From positions 372,001-436,000 of the forward strand of contig BCIG01000023.1 of the NCBI GenBank assembly GCA_001599915.1: a stretch of 64,000 nt of DNA. The letters run 5' to 3'. Both the position numbers and the translations under genes were made by a program. Under the pieces are notes generated by a model that saw only the letters and a list, made by a program, of their open reading frames with translations, ran no database searches and was not told the origin of the DNA. Every line of letters begins with the position of its first letter. The stretch's first letter is position 1. The stretch comes from Symbiotaphrina buchneri. Taxonomy: Eukaryota > Ascomycota > Symbiotaphrinales > Symbiotaphrinaceae. Shown here piece by piece: positions 33,109 to 45,394 of this stretch.

Positions 33109-34800
33109 ATGACGGCGCTCTGGGGCTCTGTGGCCCTCCAAAGCCGTAGGGTTTTGACTAGCAGAGCTCGAATATGTTCTCGCTGGATCCAAACACACCA
33201 GTCCAGCCATCGAAAGCCGGTCCACCTGAGAAAAACATGGAGCGGGAAATGGGTGGAAACGTTGCCAGAAATCTCCAGGCACGAAAAGGATGAGGACGGC
33301 AAAGAAAATGAGCATAAGGACAACAAGGAAAACCTCAACGACAGTGCCCCCGACTTGACCATCCGCCGTGTCTGGGACAAGCCACGGCCGTGGTCCGAAC
33401 ACGAGGTCAAGCCGCTGGAGGAGCTGCCCCGGTTATCCATAGAGAATGCTGAGAATGGGATGCACGTCCGGGTGCCTCATCAGAAGGTCCACGGAAAGCA
33501 CTCCACACGGATATTTTGCAGCTATCTGATGATGCGTGACGCCTGTCAATGCATCAGATGTGTGGACCCTTCGACGAAGCAAAAGCTCTTCGAGACGTCT
33601 CAGATCCCCACGAATATCCAGGTGAAGACAATGGATTATACAAAACACGGCAAGGTCGAGGTGACCTGGACCCGTGAGCCGTCGGGCTTTTTTGGACTGC
33701 ATCACTCGAGCTACGATCTGGACTTCTTTCAGAACCAGGTGTCGTTCCTGCGAGATCAGGAACGACGCAAGGAATACGGACGTCGAGTGTTTTGGAACAC
33801 AGTTGACTATCAAAAGGCTTACACTTCCTTCGACGTGGGGGAATACCTTTCAGATTCGGAGGTGTTCTTCCATGCACTAGACCACCTTAATACATACGGC
33901 TTGATGTTCCTGCGCAATGTGCCTCCATCCACGGACTCAGTCTCCCTCATTGCGGAACGCATAGGGCCCCTCCGCAACTCCTTCTACGGCTCAACATGGG
34001 ACGTACGCTCTGTACCCGAGGCGAAAAATGTTGCCTACACGAACATCCATCTAGGTCTCCACATGGACCTTCTCTACATGCGGGAACCGCCTGGCCTGCA
34101 ATTCCTGCACTGCATCCAGCCGTCTGACGACGGCGGCGAGTCGCTCTTTGCCGACAGTTTCCGGGCTGCTTTTGACATGCGTTCAAACCCACAAGACTTT
34201 GAGCACTTTGTCTCTCTAGCCACATATCCGGTGCCCTATCATTACCATAACGTATGCCAAAGCTACAGGGCGGTCCGACCTACGATTGAACTAGGTCCGC
34301 CAGAGCCACGTAGGAAGCTTCACGCCTCCAAAGAAGCAGCCAAGGCAATCCGGCCGGATTGGCTTAAAGAGTTGACCGCGGCGGCAAATCGTCAGGAGAA
34401 TGATGACTACTCAGGCCTGATAGAGCATGTCAATTTCTCACCGCCCTTCCAGGGCCCGCTGGATGCCGACCTCAGCCCTCATCGGCTCGAGCGTTACGTG
34501 AAAGCAGTGAAGAGGTTTACGAAGCTCGTAGAGAGCCCCCGCCTGCTCTTTGAAAAGAAGCTGGAGGCCGGAGAGTGTGTGGTGTTCGTCAATAGGCGCA
34601 TTTTACATGCAAGAAAGGCTTTCACTGTCGGTCGCGACCACGCAGGCAGAGGGACGTATAGTAAAGAGCGGTGGTTGAGAGGTGCATATGTTTATGAGGA
34701 TGCGTGGTTGAGCGCTTACAAGAATGCAACCTTGAGATTCCGCGAGCTGGAGGCACAAAGAGCAATGGAAAGTGGCGAAGGCCCCACTGAGACACCATGA
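33109..34800 (+). CDS. Gamma-butyrobetaine-hydroxylase-like Fe(II)/2-oxoglutarate dioxygenase
   Basis: TauD/TfdA-type dioxygenase of the family that holds gamma-butyrobetaine and trimethyllysine hydroxylases (carnitine synthesis). Single exon of 563 residues, longer than the usual 400-450 because of an Arg-rich, mitochondrial-type presequence and a Lys/Asp/Glu/Asn-rich insert (about residues 60-85). The N-terminal zinc site appears as CQCIRC (Cys146, 148, 151) with His198 or His199 downstream. The catalytic triad is complete: His318 and Asp320 in LHMDLLYMREPPGLQ, distal His500 in RRILHARKAF, and 2-oxoglutarate-binding Arg521 or Arg524 in ERWLRGAYVYEDAW. Which of the two carnitine steps, or another substrate, it serves cannot be told here. 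Confidence 0.88.
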   Translation: MTALWGSVALQSRRVLTSRARICSRWIQTHQSSHRKPVHLRKTWSGKWVETLPEISRHEKDEDGKENEHKDNKENLNDSAPDLTIRRVWDKPRPWSEHEVKPLEELPRLSIENAENGMHVRVPHQKVHGKHSTRIFCSYLMMRDACQCIRCVDPSTKQKLFETSQIPTNIQVKTMDYTKHGKVEVTWTREPSGFFGLHHSSYDLDFFQNQVSFLRDQERRKEYGRRVFWNTVDYQKAYTSFDVGEYLSDSEVFFHALDHLNTYGLMFLRNVPPSTDSVSLIAERIGPLRNSFYGSTWDVRSVPEAKNVAYTNIHLGLHMDLLYMREPPGLQFLHCIQPSDDGGESLFADSFRAAFDMRSNPQDFEHFVSLATYPVPYHYHNVCQSYRAVRPTIELGPPEPRRKLHASKEAAKAIRPDWLKELTAAANRQENDDYSGLIEHVNFSPPFQGPLDADLSPHRLERYVKAVKRFTKLVESPRLLFEKKLEAGECVVFVNRRILHARKAFTVGRDHAGRGTYSKERWLRGAYVYEDAWLSAYKNATLRFRELEAQRAMESGEGPTETP

Positions 34801-35093
34801 ACTCCAAGCGTCATATTAGAGGCGAGAAATACCGCGTCTGCTCCGGAGATGCAGCTCAATGCGACACGCCGCAAAAAGCGAGGCTGAGAAGGCAATAGTG
34901 AGACGTTTGGGTGGATTTACAGCGCTGTCTGTAGCCTTGTCTATCTGGCCCTTTTCTGCTTGCCTCATATCCTGGTCCTCGAATCCAGGACAACCAGCAT
35001 ACATGTCGCCGTCAGCCGAAGGCATAGGGGCGCCCATTTGACCTGTAATATCCCTTTGGCGATACCAAATTGCCGGTTGTTAATCTGGCTGGA

Positions 35094-38000
35094 TTATTCA
35101 TCCTCGTCTGGTTCATCCAACGTGAACCACGCGGCACGGCAATCGACCGCATCCTTGCGCACATTTCTCTTCGGATCGTCCAAGGTCTCTTGAAGCTTCC
35201 GAGTCACCTGCGTGCGCAAGGGGATGAGCTTGTCAGGGCGGAACTTGGACGGGAAAAGCCGCAGGCAGTTGAGAGCTGCAGAGCGGACCTCCTGTCGCAC
35301 GGAGTGTAAGATTAGCGCATGTTGCATATAGAGAATATATAATATTCATGGTAGGAGACTTACTGTCGGGCTTTTATGGATCACACTCGCCGACCTAAGC
35401 AGTCTGTTCACCAGGCTACTAATATGGCCCTCCACAGCTTTCGAGTTTTCTTCAACAATGACCCTTAATGTTCCTATCGTCGCGAGTTGTACCTCACTCT
35501 CGCCCTCCAAGTCCAAAGACTGCAACAGCAGGGGTACAAGGGTATCCAGGCTATCCATAACGACGGTCCCAGGCACCCATTTTAGAATTCCTGAAAGTGC
35601 AATCAAATAACTTGCCTTGACTTTCTTGTCTGCATTCCGGAATTGCTCTGCGATCAGCGGGACACAGTAGTTGAATAGCCGTTGCTTGTGTAATAGACGG
35701 ATCTGAGCATAGTTCTCTTTGCATAGTACATCATCTGGTGCCAGAAGAATGCTGAAACCCCTAGCACAAGGTAAGCCATTCGCCTCATCCCCAAGGAAAG
35801 TGAGCATTGTATGTAGAAACTCAGTGGCAGATGGGTCGGCGCGGAGGACCAGGGCCTTCGTGGCCCAGAAGAGGGCGCGCAACTTGTTCTGCCGTTGGAC
35901 AGGATCCTCGATGCTGGGGAAATTGGCAGCGAGGTGAGAAAGGATGTCGGAAATCTCGCCAGCAATTGTTGGGGTATGCTTGTTCAGCAGAAGACCGATC
36001 TGTCGGAGCATGCTGAGCCGAATGACGGGATTAGTTTCGAGACGTGCCAGGTTGTGGATCAATTCTGGGAGAAGAGCATTAGGGGTGTAGGGTAGAGAAA
36101 CCTATAGAATGTCAATTGTGACCTCAGAGACAGAAAAACAATGCAATACTTACATTGCGCCGGAGCCCAGCAAGCAACGCTGTTGAGATGATCATGGTTT
36201 GCCGTTGCGGCTCCGAGAGTTCTCCAGCAAATACGACCAACGGTTTGTGGGCCTCAGGTTGTGCGGGTGTGGAATAGAGAGAATAGATTTCTTGGGCCAC
36301 TTCTGCCTGCTTTCCTTCATCTAGTGAACGCACAATGAGTGTGATGAGTGAACCAAGAATTTGCAATACTCGGTCGTTGTTCAGGGTAGTGAGATTGCCC
36401 TGGCCCACAACAGGGGCAACGACCTTCCGTGTGAGGCCGACGACCAGTCTATCGTAGTAGGATTGTAGATTTGGATCTGTTTTAAGATCTCTCTTGCTGA
36501 GCACATAGAGGAGAGTCGAGATGATGGCATATGCGTAGTTGGCCGTAGAACCATTCTGTATGACCACGTCCAGCTTGTTGAGTAGCCGCCGCAGTAATGT
36601 GTCGAAGAGCAGCTTCTCGACGCTGAGCTCAGCCAGCCCCCGCAGGGTTGTGTAATACTGTATTTGACGATCCGAATCCTGTTCAGGAAGCTGTGCCAGG
36701 AAAGCAGGAAATGTGATATCCATTATCAAGTTCGGCTTGCTCTTCGAAATCGCGACCAAGGCACGAATCGCCTCATCCTTAAGCTCGTCTCTTCCGTATG
36801 ACTCCTCTATAAGTACGATCTCATCAAGGTATTGGATGATCATGCCGATCTCGTTGTCCGCTAGCAGCTGACGAGATTGAGCAAGGCGGAGTATTGCCTG
36901 TAAGGCTGCTTTGCGGAAAGATACTTCTTCCTTTGCAGTGCTCATTAAAGCTTGGCTAAAGAGCTCGAATAACCGGTCCTTGAATGGTTCCAGAGGGCTT
37001 GACGAGGTCGGTGCTGGCTCTCTCGAACTCCAAGACCCGAAGAGTTCGATATTCGCGTCGAGGAGTAACACCAATACTTCTATAATCGCTCGCTGCTTCG
37101 AAAGGGATCCAGCCCCCTTATATACCTTCAGGATAGGATCTAGACAAGCTTCAATCACGAAATGGTATGCCACCGGTGAGGCAGAGCCTAATGAAGCCAG
37201 AATCCGGCCAGCCGCTTTTGCTTGCTGCTGGAGAGGTTCCTCTAGATGCTCGTTGCATTCTTTGGTGGCCGGCTTGAGGTACTTCCCAAGTGCGGAACTC
37301 GGTGAAGGCGAGGTCAGGCCAAAGGAGAGCTTGGCAGCTATAGCCCGTAATGCATGAAGCGCTTCGTCCGCTAGATCCTCCTCCTGCGGACTAAGGACCT
37401 CATATTTGAGGGTGTCCCATAATGTCACTGAATAGTTGGATATCGTGGTTGGGTCATAAGAGTCCGCACAAGCAGTAAATGTTTGCAGAACATCTTTCTA
37501 CTAGTTGTTAGCGACATCAGCGCAAGGGGTATGAGCGAGCCAACCTTAACATTAGGGGACTGCGAGTCGAGCTTGTCTATCAATGCTGGAAACGCATGAG
37601 GTGCAAAGTATTTGGTAGATGCAATACATTTGCGCAGACGATCCTTGAGATCCTGGGCGGTGATGTGATATGGGTCATCCGGGGGAGGTCGGAAGGTGAT
37701 TGGGAAATAGCAGAATGCCGCTTCGAATAAGAGCTTCGACCTGTAAGCGCCACCTTCTCGGATTGGATGGGCAAACTCACCTCTATGTGATTTAAAATGT
37801 TCCACTCTACCATAACAACACTTAAGAGCGAGAATACTATCATGAGATTTCGAGGGTCCTTCTCCCCAGCAACGAGGTCACAGATACCCACCAGCGATTC
37901 ATCCCCCATATCCTTAAGGGCTTGTATGGTAAGCCACTGTAGGTTACTTGTTCGAGTGGAGCTTACCTTGACGGTGGTCAGTCATCAATTGGTCCAGATA

Positions 38001-38738
38001 TTGATATACAAGGAATCTGGCCCTCTGGGGATGTTTTCGCAAGTCTTGACTATGCTTAAAGAGCCTATTGAACTTAGTCTACGCCGTCAACACAGTTGAG
38101 AGGACACACGCTCTGATCGACATGGTTGCCAATGCATCGTTGAATCGTGCTTGACGCTTGAGTGACAAAAGGCCCTTAACAGAGGACTCGAATCCAGATC
38201 CATCTTCAATTCGATCACAGAGGAATTGGCAGATTACCTCGGCTGCAGATACCGGTCAACCACAGTTCAAATGATCGAGGTATCACAATGACGTCCATAA
38301 GGACCGGATAATGGGGATCAACGGGGCTTACTTTGTTGCCGAGTAAGGAAGTCTGGCGACAGGGCCGCAAGAACTGTAGAAAGATATAAGACGGCTGTCT
38401 CGATGGTCAGTTTTTAAAACGAAAATTGGATAAGAATCACAAGACACCTTTCGCCCGTACTGTGTTGTCTTCATCGGTCAAATACTCCCCTAAGGATTGG
38501 ACCAGGCTAAGCAGCTTCAATTCCTTGGATTCGAGTTCTATGGAATCGTCAATATTCATATGAAGTATGGCATCCAGTAACCGGCTGAACAACTCTTTCC
38601 CCAACAGATCTTCATGAAAGAAAGGAAGCAGGTAGTGATCAAGTGGATTGTCTTACTTTTTGCCGTCTGTTGAGCTAGTTCCGTTGCTTCCTGCTCATTC
38701 CTGTCGACAGCCAACAGGAACAGCTGCACATCCGACAT
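35094..38738 (-). CDS. mms19: Cytosolic Fe-S assembly / DNA repair protein Mms19 (Met18)
   Basis: HEAT-repeat scaffold of the CIA targeting complex, which inserts Fe-S clusters into DNA polymerases and helicases. The start at 38738 reads MSDVQLFLLAVDRNEQEA; about eight exons follow. Recognisable blocks are FVRYQYLDQL-like (FLVYQYLDQLMTDHRQ), ICDLVAGEKDPRNLMIVFSL, ITFRPPPDDPYHITAQDLK, FAPHAFPALIDKLDSQSPN and the C-terminal VRSAALNCLRLFP...VRKDAVDCRAAWFTLDEP. The last, with the DEDE end, is typical of Mms19. HEAT-type helices fill the remainder. No break was found across the joins I checked. Small exons near 37930-38560 are less certain. Confidence 0.9.
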
Positions 38739-39794
38739 CTTCCCTTGATGCTAAGTTCCCGCTCATAGGCCAATGGAGCCACATTGAACAACAGGAGATG
38801 CTGAGTTGGATGATCTGAAAGATTATTCTGATGTTTTCTCTTTAAGCCGTGTCTCGTGATACGTCTCGAGCCCTCGCTGCCTCCGGTTCATTATCACTTT
38901 TCTGCGTTGCGCTATAGACGAACTCGTACGTCAGGATGCGCTAAACCGAACATGGGCTTAGCCGTAGCTTAAATCCAGCCATGTCGTCTTCTTCAACCAA
39001 TCAGTGTTGAGGGTTTCTGGATGTCTAATCTTCCAAAACGGAAAAAGTGCACAAATACCCTATATACTGGGGTAAGCAAGTCTTAAAGCTCAGTTGCAAT
39101 CTACACGCTCTACCTTTCGTACATCCGTCGGGCACCATGTCCTTATCTGGATCCCTCTGTTATGATATGTAATCCATTGATCCACGGCGAGACGAGGAGG
39201 TTTGTCGAGATCACCCCCTCGGATGCATGTCAATTTATGCAAACAATTGTCATGGCCTCTGTCCAGTCAATCTGCCCTAATTCTCGAGAACTGGGATCAT
39301 ATATTCTTCTTTTTTTCTCTAGCCAGCACTGCTTACTCGTCTGGTTACCCGTTTCCACTCTATATCCTTTTCTTTTTTTTCTGTATACTATTGAACCATA
39401 CTCCAGACGAACACGGTCCATACAGACCGGCGTCCAGGGGAGATTGTGGTTTCCAGGCATTCCTTCCCACGGGAGCTGCTCAAGGAGTGCGGCAACATCA
39501 ACACGCTGGCCCCTTGCATGTGCGGGAGTGCCCGAATGTCAATGCCACACTTTATTCTAAGATTCCATACAAAACTCTAGACAATGATTGGTCCACAACA
39601 CCTTTCGTGCTCCAGGCCCTTAATTCCAGTGATCAACGTGAAATCCCAGGATCTCATTCTTATATGTTCAGAATGGCACCCAACAGCCAGCATGCGACTG
39701 TTGGAGCGACGCGCTATCTGTCTCAGTTGATCCGGCTCAGTCAACGCTCTCCCCATATATCCCTTGATCTCGGGGTTTATCTTCCATCTATTTC
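38739..39794. other. Intergenic; open frames here not convincing
   Basis: About 1.05 kb between divergent mms19 and the secreted-protein gene. Two long overlapping open frames (39162-39560 and 39202-39798) begin in a T-rich tract and show no protein-like pattern. They may be leader or intron of the downstream gene. Confidence 0.45.
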
Positions 39795-40874
39795 ATGATG
39801 ACTTGGTGGATATTGGTGTCTGCTATCCTTCTCTGGGCAAACTGTCCACATGTCTACGGTTCCCCGATTGCCCAGAATGACCCGGTCAATGAAGTCGAAG
39901 TCACGTTGGTGACCGAGTTTCTGAAACTGCTTCACGCGGACGCTTTCTGTTCATCCTTTGCGCATATCAGCGACATCACCACCACATTGCCCCTTGCGCC
40001 GATCTCGACTCAGGTCATTGTTACTTTACCGCTCTCTACAGAGACCATCAGCCTGACAATTCCCGGACCTATAATCACCGACGTCCACAAAGTGTTGAAC
40101 ATCACCACTAGCGTCGTGAACTTCACCGTACCCTTGCCCCCTATAACGAGCTATATCACGATTCAGCTTCCGCAATCCACCGTCACAGTCACCCAGACAG
40201 CTTCAGCCACCACCACGAAATTCATGGACATTACCTCTTACGCTACTGAAGTTGTCACAGGTAGTGGAACTACAACGACAACAGTAACAACGACAACAGT
40301 AACACCGACACGGTACGTATTCCCTCCTTTACAAAGTTTTATCATTTAGCTTATATCAATATTCAGGACTACCACAACGACCATTGGACCCCTTCTGAAA
40401 AGGCAGCAGAGTGCATCGCAAGCCGGAGCTACGCTCATTCCAGCTCTACTTCAAGATTTCGCTCTGGGAATCGTCTCGGAAGCGTGTTTTCTTCTCGTCC
40501 AGCCAAGCACTACAACATTCTTCCTGACTGCACCCCCTATCGTTGAAACCATCATAGCCCCTCCACCTCTGGCTATCACTACGGTCACCCTCCAAGGCCC
40601 GCCACTCACGGTCGAGACGACAATAACGTCGTCGGCGCTCAATCTCACGCGCCACATGGTATCTCAATCCATTGTTGTTCTGGACATTATCGAGAAGACG
40701 GTGCCTCCGACGACAGTGACCACCACTAATACGGCAACAGATGTGGTGCTGGTGACGAGCGTTGTTACTTCTACTATCAGCTCGACGATAACAATTCTGT
40801 CCACCAGTACCTCAACTGCTGCTCCGGTCACTCAGACAGACATTATAGTGTCGGTTCTTCCTACACCATTATGA
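39795..40874 (+). CDS. Thr-rich secreted / cell-surface protein
   Basis: Predicted 341 residues in two exons with a 54-nt intron at 40313-40366. A clear signal peptide (MMTWWILVSAILLWANC...VYGSPIA) is followed by a short region with one Cys (DAFCSSF), then about 280 residues very rich in Thr, Val, Ile, Ser and Pro with patterns such as TTLPLAPISTQVIVTLPL and TVTVTQTASATTT. A GPLLKRQQ site near 40390 fits Kex2-type cleavage. Such sequence suggests a heavily O-mannosylated wall or secreted protein; no catalytic domain or GPI tail is evident. Function unknown. Confidence 0.78.
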
Positions 40875-41127
40875 TAGCAAGGCCGAGAGTTGCGTCCATG
40901 CAGAGCGCAAACATCGCTTTGAACGATGTAAACCTGATATCGGCGTTTTGGGATTTGTGCGGTGGCTACTATATCAATTCTCCTTGATTCCCATTATGTA
41001 TTACTATTATTGGCTGATTATTTCTGTGGGAAGAGAGGACCCCATGGGCTGGTTGGGGTCGCCAGTTTCAGTTGAGTTTACTGGTTTGATTTGCACAGTT
41101 GGATGTTCACATGAGCGAGACATCATC

Positions 41128-42363
41128 TCACAACTTCTTTTTCCCCTTCTGCTGAGCTTTTGCCACTCTTGAAGTCGACCCGAAGCCCCACGCAGCCGGC
41201 CAAACAAACAGTCCCGTAGGATCCTTACCTACATCATCAGAAGTGATATACTCGACAAGGGCGATGAAGAGATAGGCCGATATGCCCGTCAGGATGTGCC
41301 ACCTAGAAGTAAATCCTCATTAGTCTATCCACAACAACGGGTACTAGAACACGAACCAGCCATGCAGTTCAAGCAGAAACGCCCACGGCATTCCAATGGG
41401 CCGCTTGGTCTCGTTCAGCCAGTTACAAGCCCAGTGGTCCACGAGCCAGATGGGAAACGCCGGCAGGGAAATAGCTAGCGCAACGTCAGCATGGACGATG
41501 TCTCACAAGCTAAGAGGATCTCATTGCAACATGAATCCATACCTGTAGCAAGAGTAGTCAGTCCCGTGATCTTCTGCCTGATTGCGGGATCGTGGACACG
41601 CTCTGAGATCAGTCTCATCGTTCTGGGACCAATGTAAAAGCACATGCAGCCGAATGTGGCCGCATGGACAAGCGTTTCGTCCATGACCACATGATAGATA
41701 GAAATGGCCGAGAGTGCGCCAATGACGGCGAGAGCAATGGCCGCGGTCTTGTATGGATCTTTCGAATCGAAGGTTACAAGCCGGTATAGAACGGTTCCGG
41801 TTGCAAGGAGCATGGATAGATCATCCGCTGTTTAATTGGACTTTGAGTGAGCGGCAGGCCCTTACTTAATACATCGGAACGGTCGAGACTAGGGAGTCAT
41901 ACACATTTGGGTCCCATATTTCAACGTTGCGTGGAATAGTCCGGAGCAGACTCCAACACCAACCAAACCGAGGTATGGCAGGACTTGTAGCCATCCAAGC
42001 TGGCGCTTGTAGATTCTTTGAAGGCCGGCAAGCCCATATATGACTGTAATTTTATTAGCTTCTCAATCATGACCTCAACTGAGGGGTAGGCTTACTATAA
42101 ACAATATTCGTCAAGGTGTTGACGAATTCGGCAATGTATGTAGTGACGATATAATCCTGAGCACTCAACGTAAGTCACAATATATTAGAGTATCTGGGCT
42201 GACAGAGACGGCTGACCTCCTCGCAGAAGCTGTTCTCCCCGAAGACCAATCAGCTTCGAATCTAGGGACAGGGAAGAGTCGATATCACGCACTTCGCTTT
42301 AGATGTCTGGGGACCCCAGAAAGGAACATATGGATTGGGTTGATAGGGAATTGAAACCCTCAT
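41128..42363 (-). CDS. Alkaline (phyto)ceramidase, YPC1/YDC1 family
   Basis: Seven-helix ER/Golgi membrane enzyme of the CREST superfamily that splits ceramide into sphingoid base and fatty acid. The start at 42363 (MRVSIPYQPNPYVPFWGPQT) splices, by my reading, to NFCEEDYIVTTYIAEFVNTLTN, a family hallmark whose Asn and Glu lie at the zinc/calcium sites. Then follow GVCSGLFHATLKYGTQMADD (His and Asp of the metal site), the central helices, WACNWLNETKR and LELHGWWHILTG (paired His ligands), with stop at 41128-41130 after KDPTGLFVWPAAWGFGS. All expected metal ligands are visible. The C-terminus is Lys-rich (QKGKKKL), compatible with ER retrieval. Confidence 0.9.
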
Positions 42364-42890
42364 GTTGTAAAATCCACTTGTTCCAGACTATATAGAGCCA
42401 GGAAATTTATATACGTATTGCGTGAGGGGAGGGGTATCTGTGAAGCGCAAGAGGAAAACGAATGTCGAGTCTAAGACTGCAGGAATCCCAAAGTATTTGT
42501 ATGGATCAACCTTTCTTCCGAACGAGTAATATCAACTGGTACTCGTACTGCGGATGCTGACAACAAAAGAGGAAACATTAAATACTCTTCGAAAGGCCGT
42601 TGTTCTTACCCAAAACTGTTGCCTGGAGAGATCGCGTTTCGGCAACCACGCAGTCGCTAAGGGCAAGGCTTACGGGTACCTGACTCGAATACAGGGGCTA
42701 GCGGACACTCTATGGGTTGAGATCCGAACGCTTGTTACGGTTTGTCCTATATACAATATCAAAAACAGTCTCTGAGTAGAGCCGACCTGGGAAGAAGGCT
42801 TTCTACAAAACATCTGACTATCTCTGCCAGTCATGAGAAGGTCAGGATCATCAGATCGTGTCTATTTTATTCCACCACAGGACCACGACT
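42364..42890. other. Intergenic, ceramidase promoter to MFS 3' end
   Basis: 527 bp; nothing recognised. Confidence 0.45.
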
Positions 42891-44776
42891 TCATTCCACG
42901 ATAGCAGCAGCTTCCGCTTCTTCCTTCTTTAACCCAGTTTTCGTTTCCGTATGCTCCTTGTTGAGATGCTGTTTCCTGATAAAAGACGTCGCCAGTATGC
43001 CGAACGCAGCCACGCACGTATACAGTATCCACATGTTGCGCAGACTCCAAGAATACGCTTCTTTGATTGCAGTTCTCTGCGCAGCGTCGGAGATTGTCTT
43101 GACGACCAGCACATTTGCTGCAGCCTGGCCTCCGGATAATTCTTCCACGATACTCGCCGACAAGCCAGCGTCTCGTAGATTCGGGGCTTGAATTTGCATC
43201 CCGTTCTGAAACACAACACCTCCAATGACAATGGACATGGAGGTTGCCACGTTACGGACGAACCCGAATGTAGCCGTGGCCGTTGCAGTGTCTTCTTGAG
43301 AGACACCGGCCTGCAAAGCTATCATAGGTGGCATGAAGAGGAGGCCAGCGCCTAAACCGGCGACTATCTCAAAGCCGATCACTTCCGCCACCGACGATGA
43401 AGCTTTCATGTAGATGTAGAGCCCGTTGCCGATGGTCATCAGGATTGCGCCAGCCCAAATAAGCTCAAGGTATCGTCCTGTCTTGCTAATAACAACACCG
43501 GATGTTATACCCATAATTGCCTCGCAGACAGTGATAGCAATAACATAAGTTCCGGAATTTAAAGGCGAAGCTTCCTTCACTGATTGGAAGTACAGAGGAA
43601 GATAGTATTCAGAGCCAATGAAGACCTAAAATAAAACCATCAGATTGAACTATGCCATTGCAATTGGTCCACTTACAAAGCCGTGTACGAAACACAACAG
43701 AAGGCTTCCTGCGTTTGATGCCTTGCGGAATATGCTAAGAGGCATGAGCGGATATTTTGCCAACCTCTTCTCACTGTAGATGAAGAGGATTGACATCAAA
43801 GAACCGAAAATGATCAAGCAGATCACTTTTGGCGAGTTCCATGGAAATGTAACGCCCCCGAACTCCAGACCCAGAAGTAACATGAGGGTCAATGCTAAGA
43901 TCGAGAGACTGCCAAACCAGTCAATGGCTTTGAAGCCGTCGGCTACCTTCGTTCTCGGGTTATGCACATCCAGGAAAATAAGCATGAGCAAAAAGGACGT
44001 TCCCGAGATAGGAAGGTTGATCCAGAAACTGTACCGCCAGGATACATACTCCGTTAGGGCTCCTCCTATGACGGGTCCTATACCTCCGGCTATGGCCCAC
44101 ATGAGTTCCATCAAGCTGAGATACAAGCTCCGAGTCCTGAAGGTAAGTGAGCGGAAGTACATTGGACAGATAAGGTTGGTCTAGGTGTATACCTCATGCT
44201 AAACAAATCCGATATGACAATATTCACAAGCTGCATGACTCCTCCACAAGCTGTACCTTGCAGCGCACGACCAGCGATGAGCATCTGCATGTTGGCGGCA
44301 CGTGCACAAACAATGGAGCCGGCAAAGAACATAGCAACAGAAGCCAGCAAAAGAGGTTTACGACCCCATATATCCGAGAGCTTTGCCCAGATAGGAGATG
44401 CAGCGGCGTCCGCTAGTAGAAAAGAACCTCCGATCCAAGTCATCCCAGAGGCAGACTTCAGATCCGAGCAAATCGTAGGAATAGCCGTGGCCACGATTGT
44501 CTGGTCAAGGGCCGCTACGAACAGGGCGAGCTGTTGTCGAAGCAAATTAGTAGACCGTCCATCAAGATGTCACAACTTGTAGCTACTCACAAGAAGAGCA
44601 AGCATGATCGCAGCCACCCTGAATTTGCTCCGAACGGTTTGAGTCTCGAGCACAGAGGTGGTCTGCTGCTGGGATAATTTCTGTAGCTCAATCTCGGTTT
44701 GCATATCATTCGCAGACTCAATTCTTTGGCCACCGACCATCTCAGCAGGCTCCGGCCGATGAATTGTGTCGGCCAT
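42891..44776 (-). CDS. MFS multidrug/toxin efflux transporter (DHA2, 14-TMS type)
   Basis: Plasma-membrane proton antiporter of the DHA2-type drug efflux family. Four exons; the start at 44776 (MADTIHRPEPAEM) gives a charged cytosolic N-terminus. LALFVAALDQTIVATAIPTI (motif D1), LSDIWGRKPLLL (motif A), RALQGTACGGVMQL (motif B) and WAIAGGIGPVIGGALTEYVS (motif C) are present, followed by WRYSFWINLPI, the middle helices and GTYVIAITVCEAIMGITSGV. The exon joins keep frame (GTGAGT, GTATAC and GTAAGT donors). Substrate unknown. It lies beside housekeeping genes, so it is not evidently part of a secondary-metabolite cluster. Confidence 0.92.
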
Positions 44777-45394
44777 GGTACTTCAAACAAGAAATAACAG
44801 GATATGTTACAGATAGCTCAGCATGAGCAGCACTGCCACAAGATGACAACCCTTCCAATGTAGGAATATCCAAACTCAACAGGAAGATTGATGAATGATG
44901 AAAGGAGGTGAGGAGAACCGGCGGGCTCGCGAATGATTTTTATGGACAGTATCTTCATACAATGGCTTTATGCGCTCAACGTAACAATTAGAAAGAAAAC
45001 TTAATACATCTTAAAATCATATGCACAGCGCCCCAGAACTTCAGGTCCGGAAGTGGTTGCCTGCGGAAGATGTCGTAAAGGATGACATCGAGTGCTAAAC
45101 CCCCAAACTACGGGATTTGAGGCCCCCCAAAAAGGTCAAAGGCCGAGCCCCGCCGTCGGTCAAGGGCCATGACGTGCTAAATTACACGCTAGCTCCAATT
45201 GATAATCGGATGCACGAAATTATTTGCCGTAGTTCTCGTAGGTGAGCCGCACCTTATCGCAGATAAGACTTGCCGTTTTGTTTTGGCGGAGACAATTTTC
45301 TCGGAGGGGCAGACCCTGTTCTGCGCCGGTATTCGTACAACCGTTGTACAACGACTACCGCCCGTTATAAACGGCCGACTAACTCGCAGGCCAG
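44777..45394. promoter_or_regulatory. Divergent promoter MFS / mtd1
   Basis: 618 bp between starts; includes a GGCCCC/GGGCC-rich stretch near 45110-45175. No gene seen. Confidence 0.45.

Noticed and set aside
39162-39798. Two overlapping open frames upstream of the secreted-protein gene
   Set aside because: They start in T-rich DNA, have no domain or signal and overlap in different frames; more likely leader sequence.
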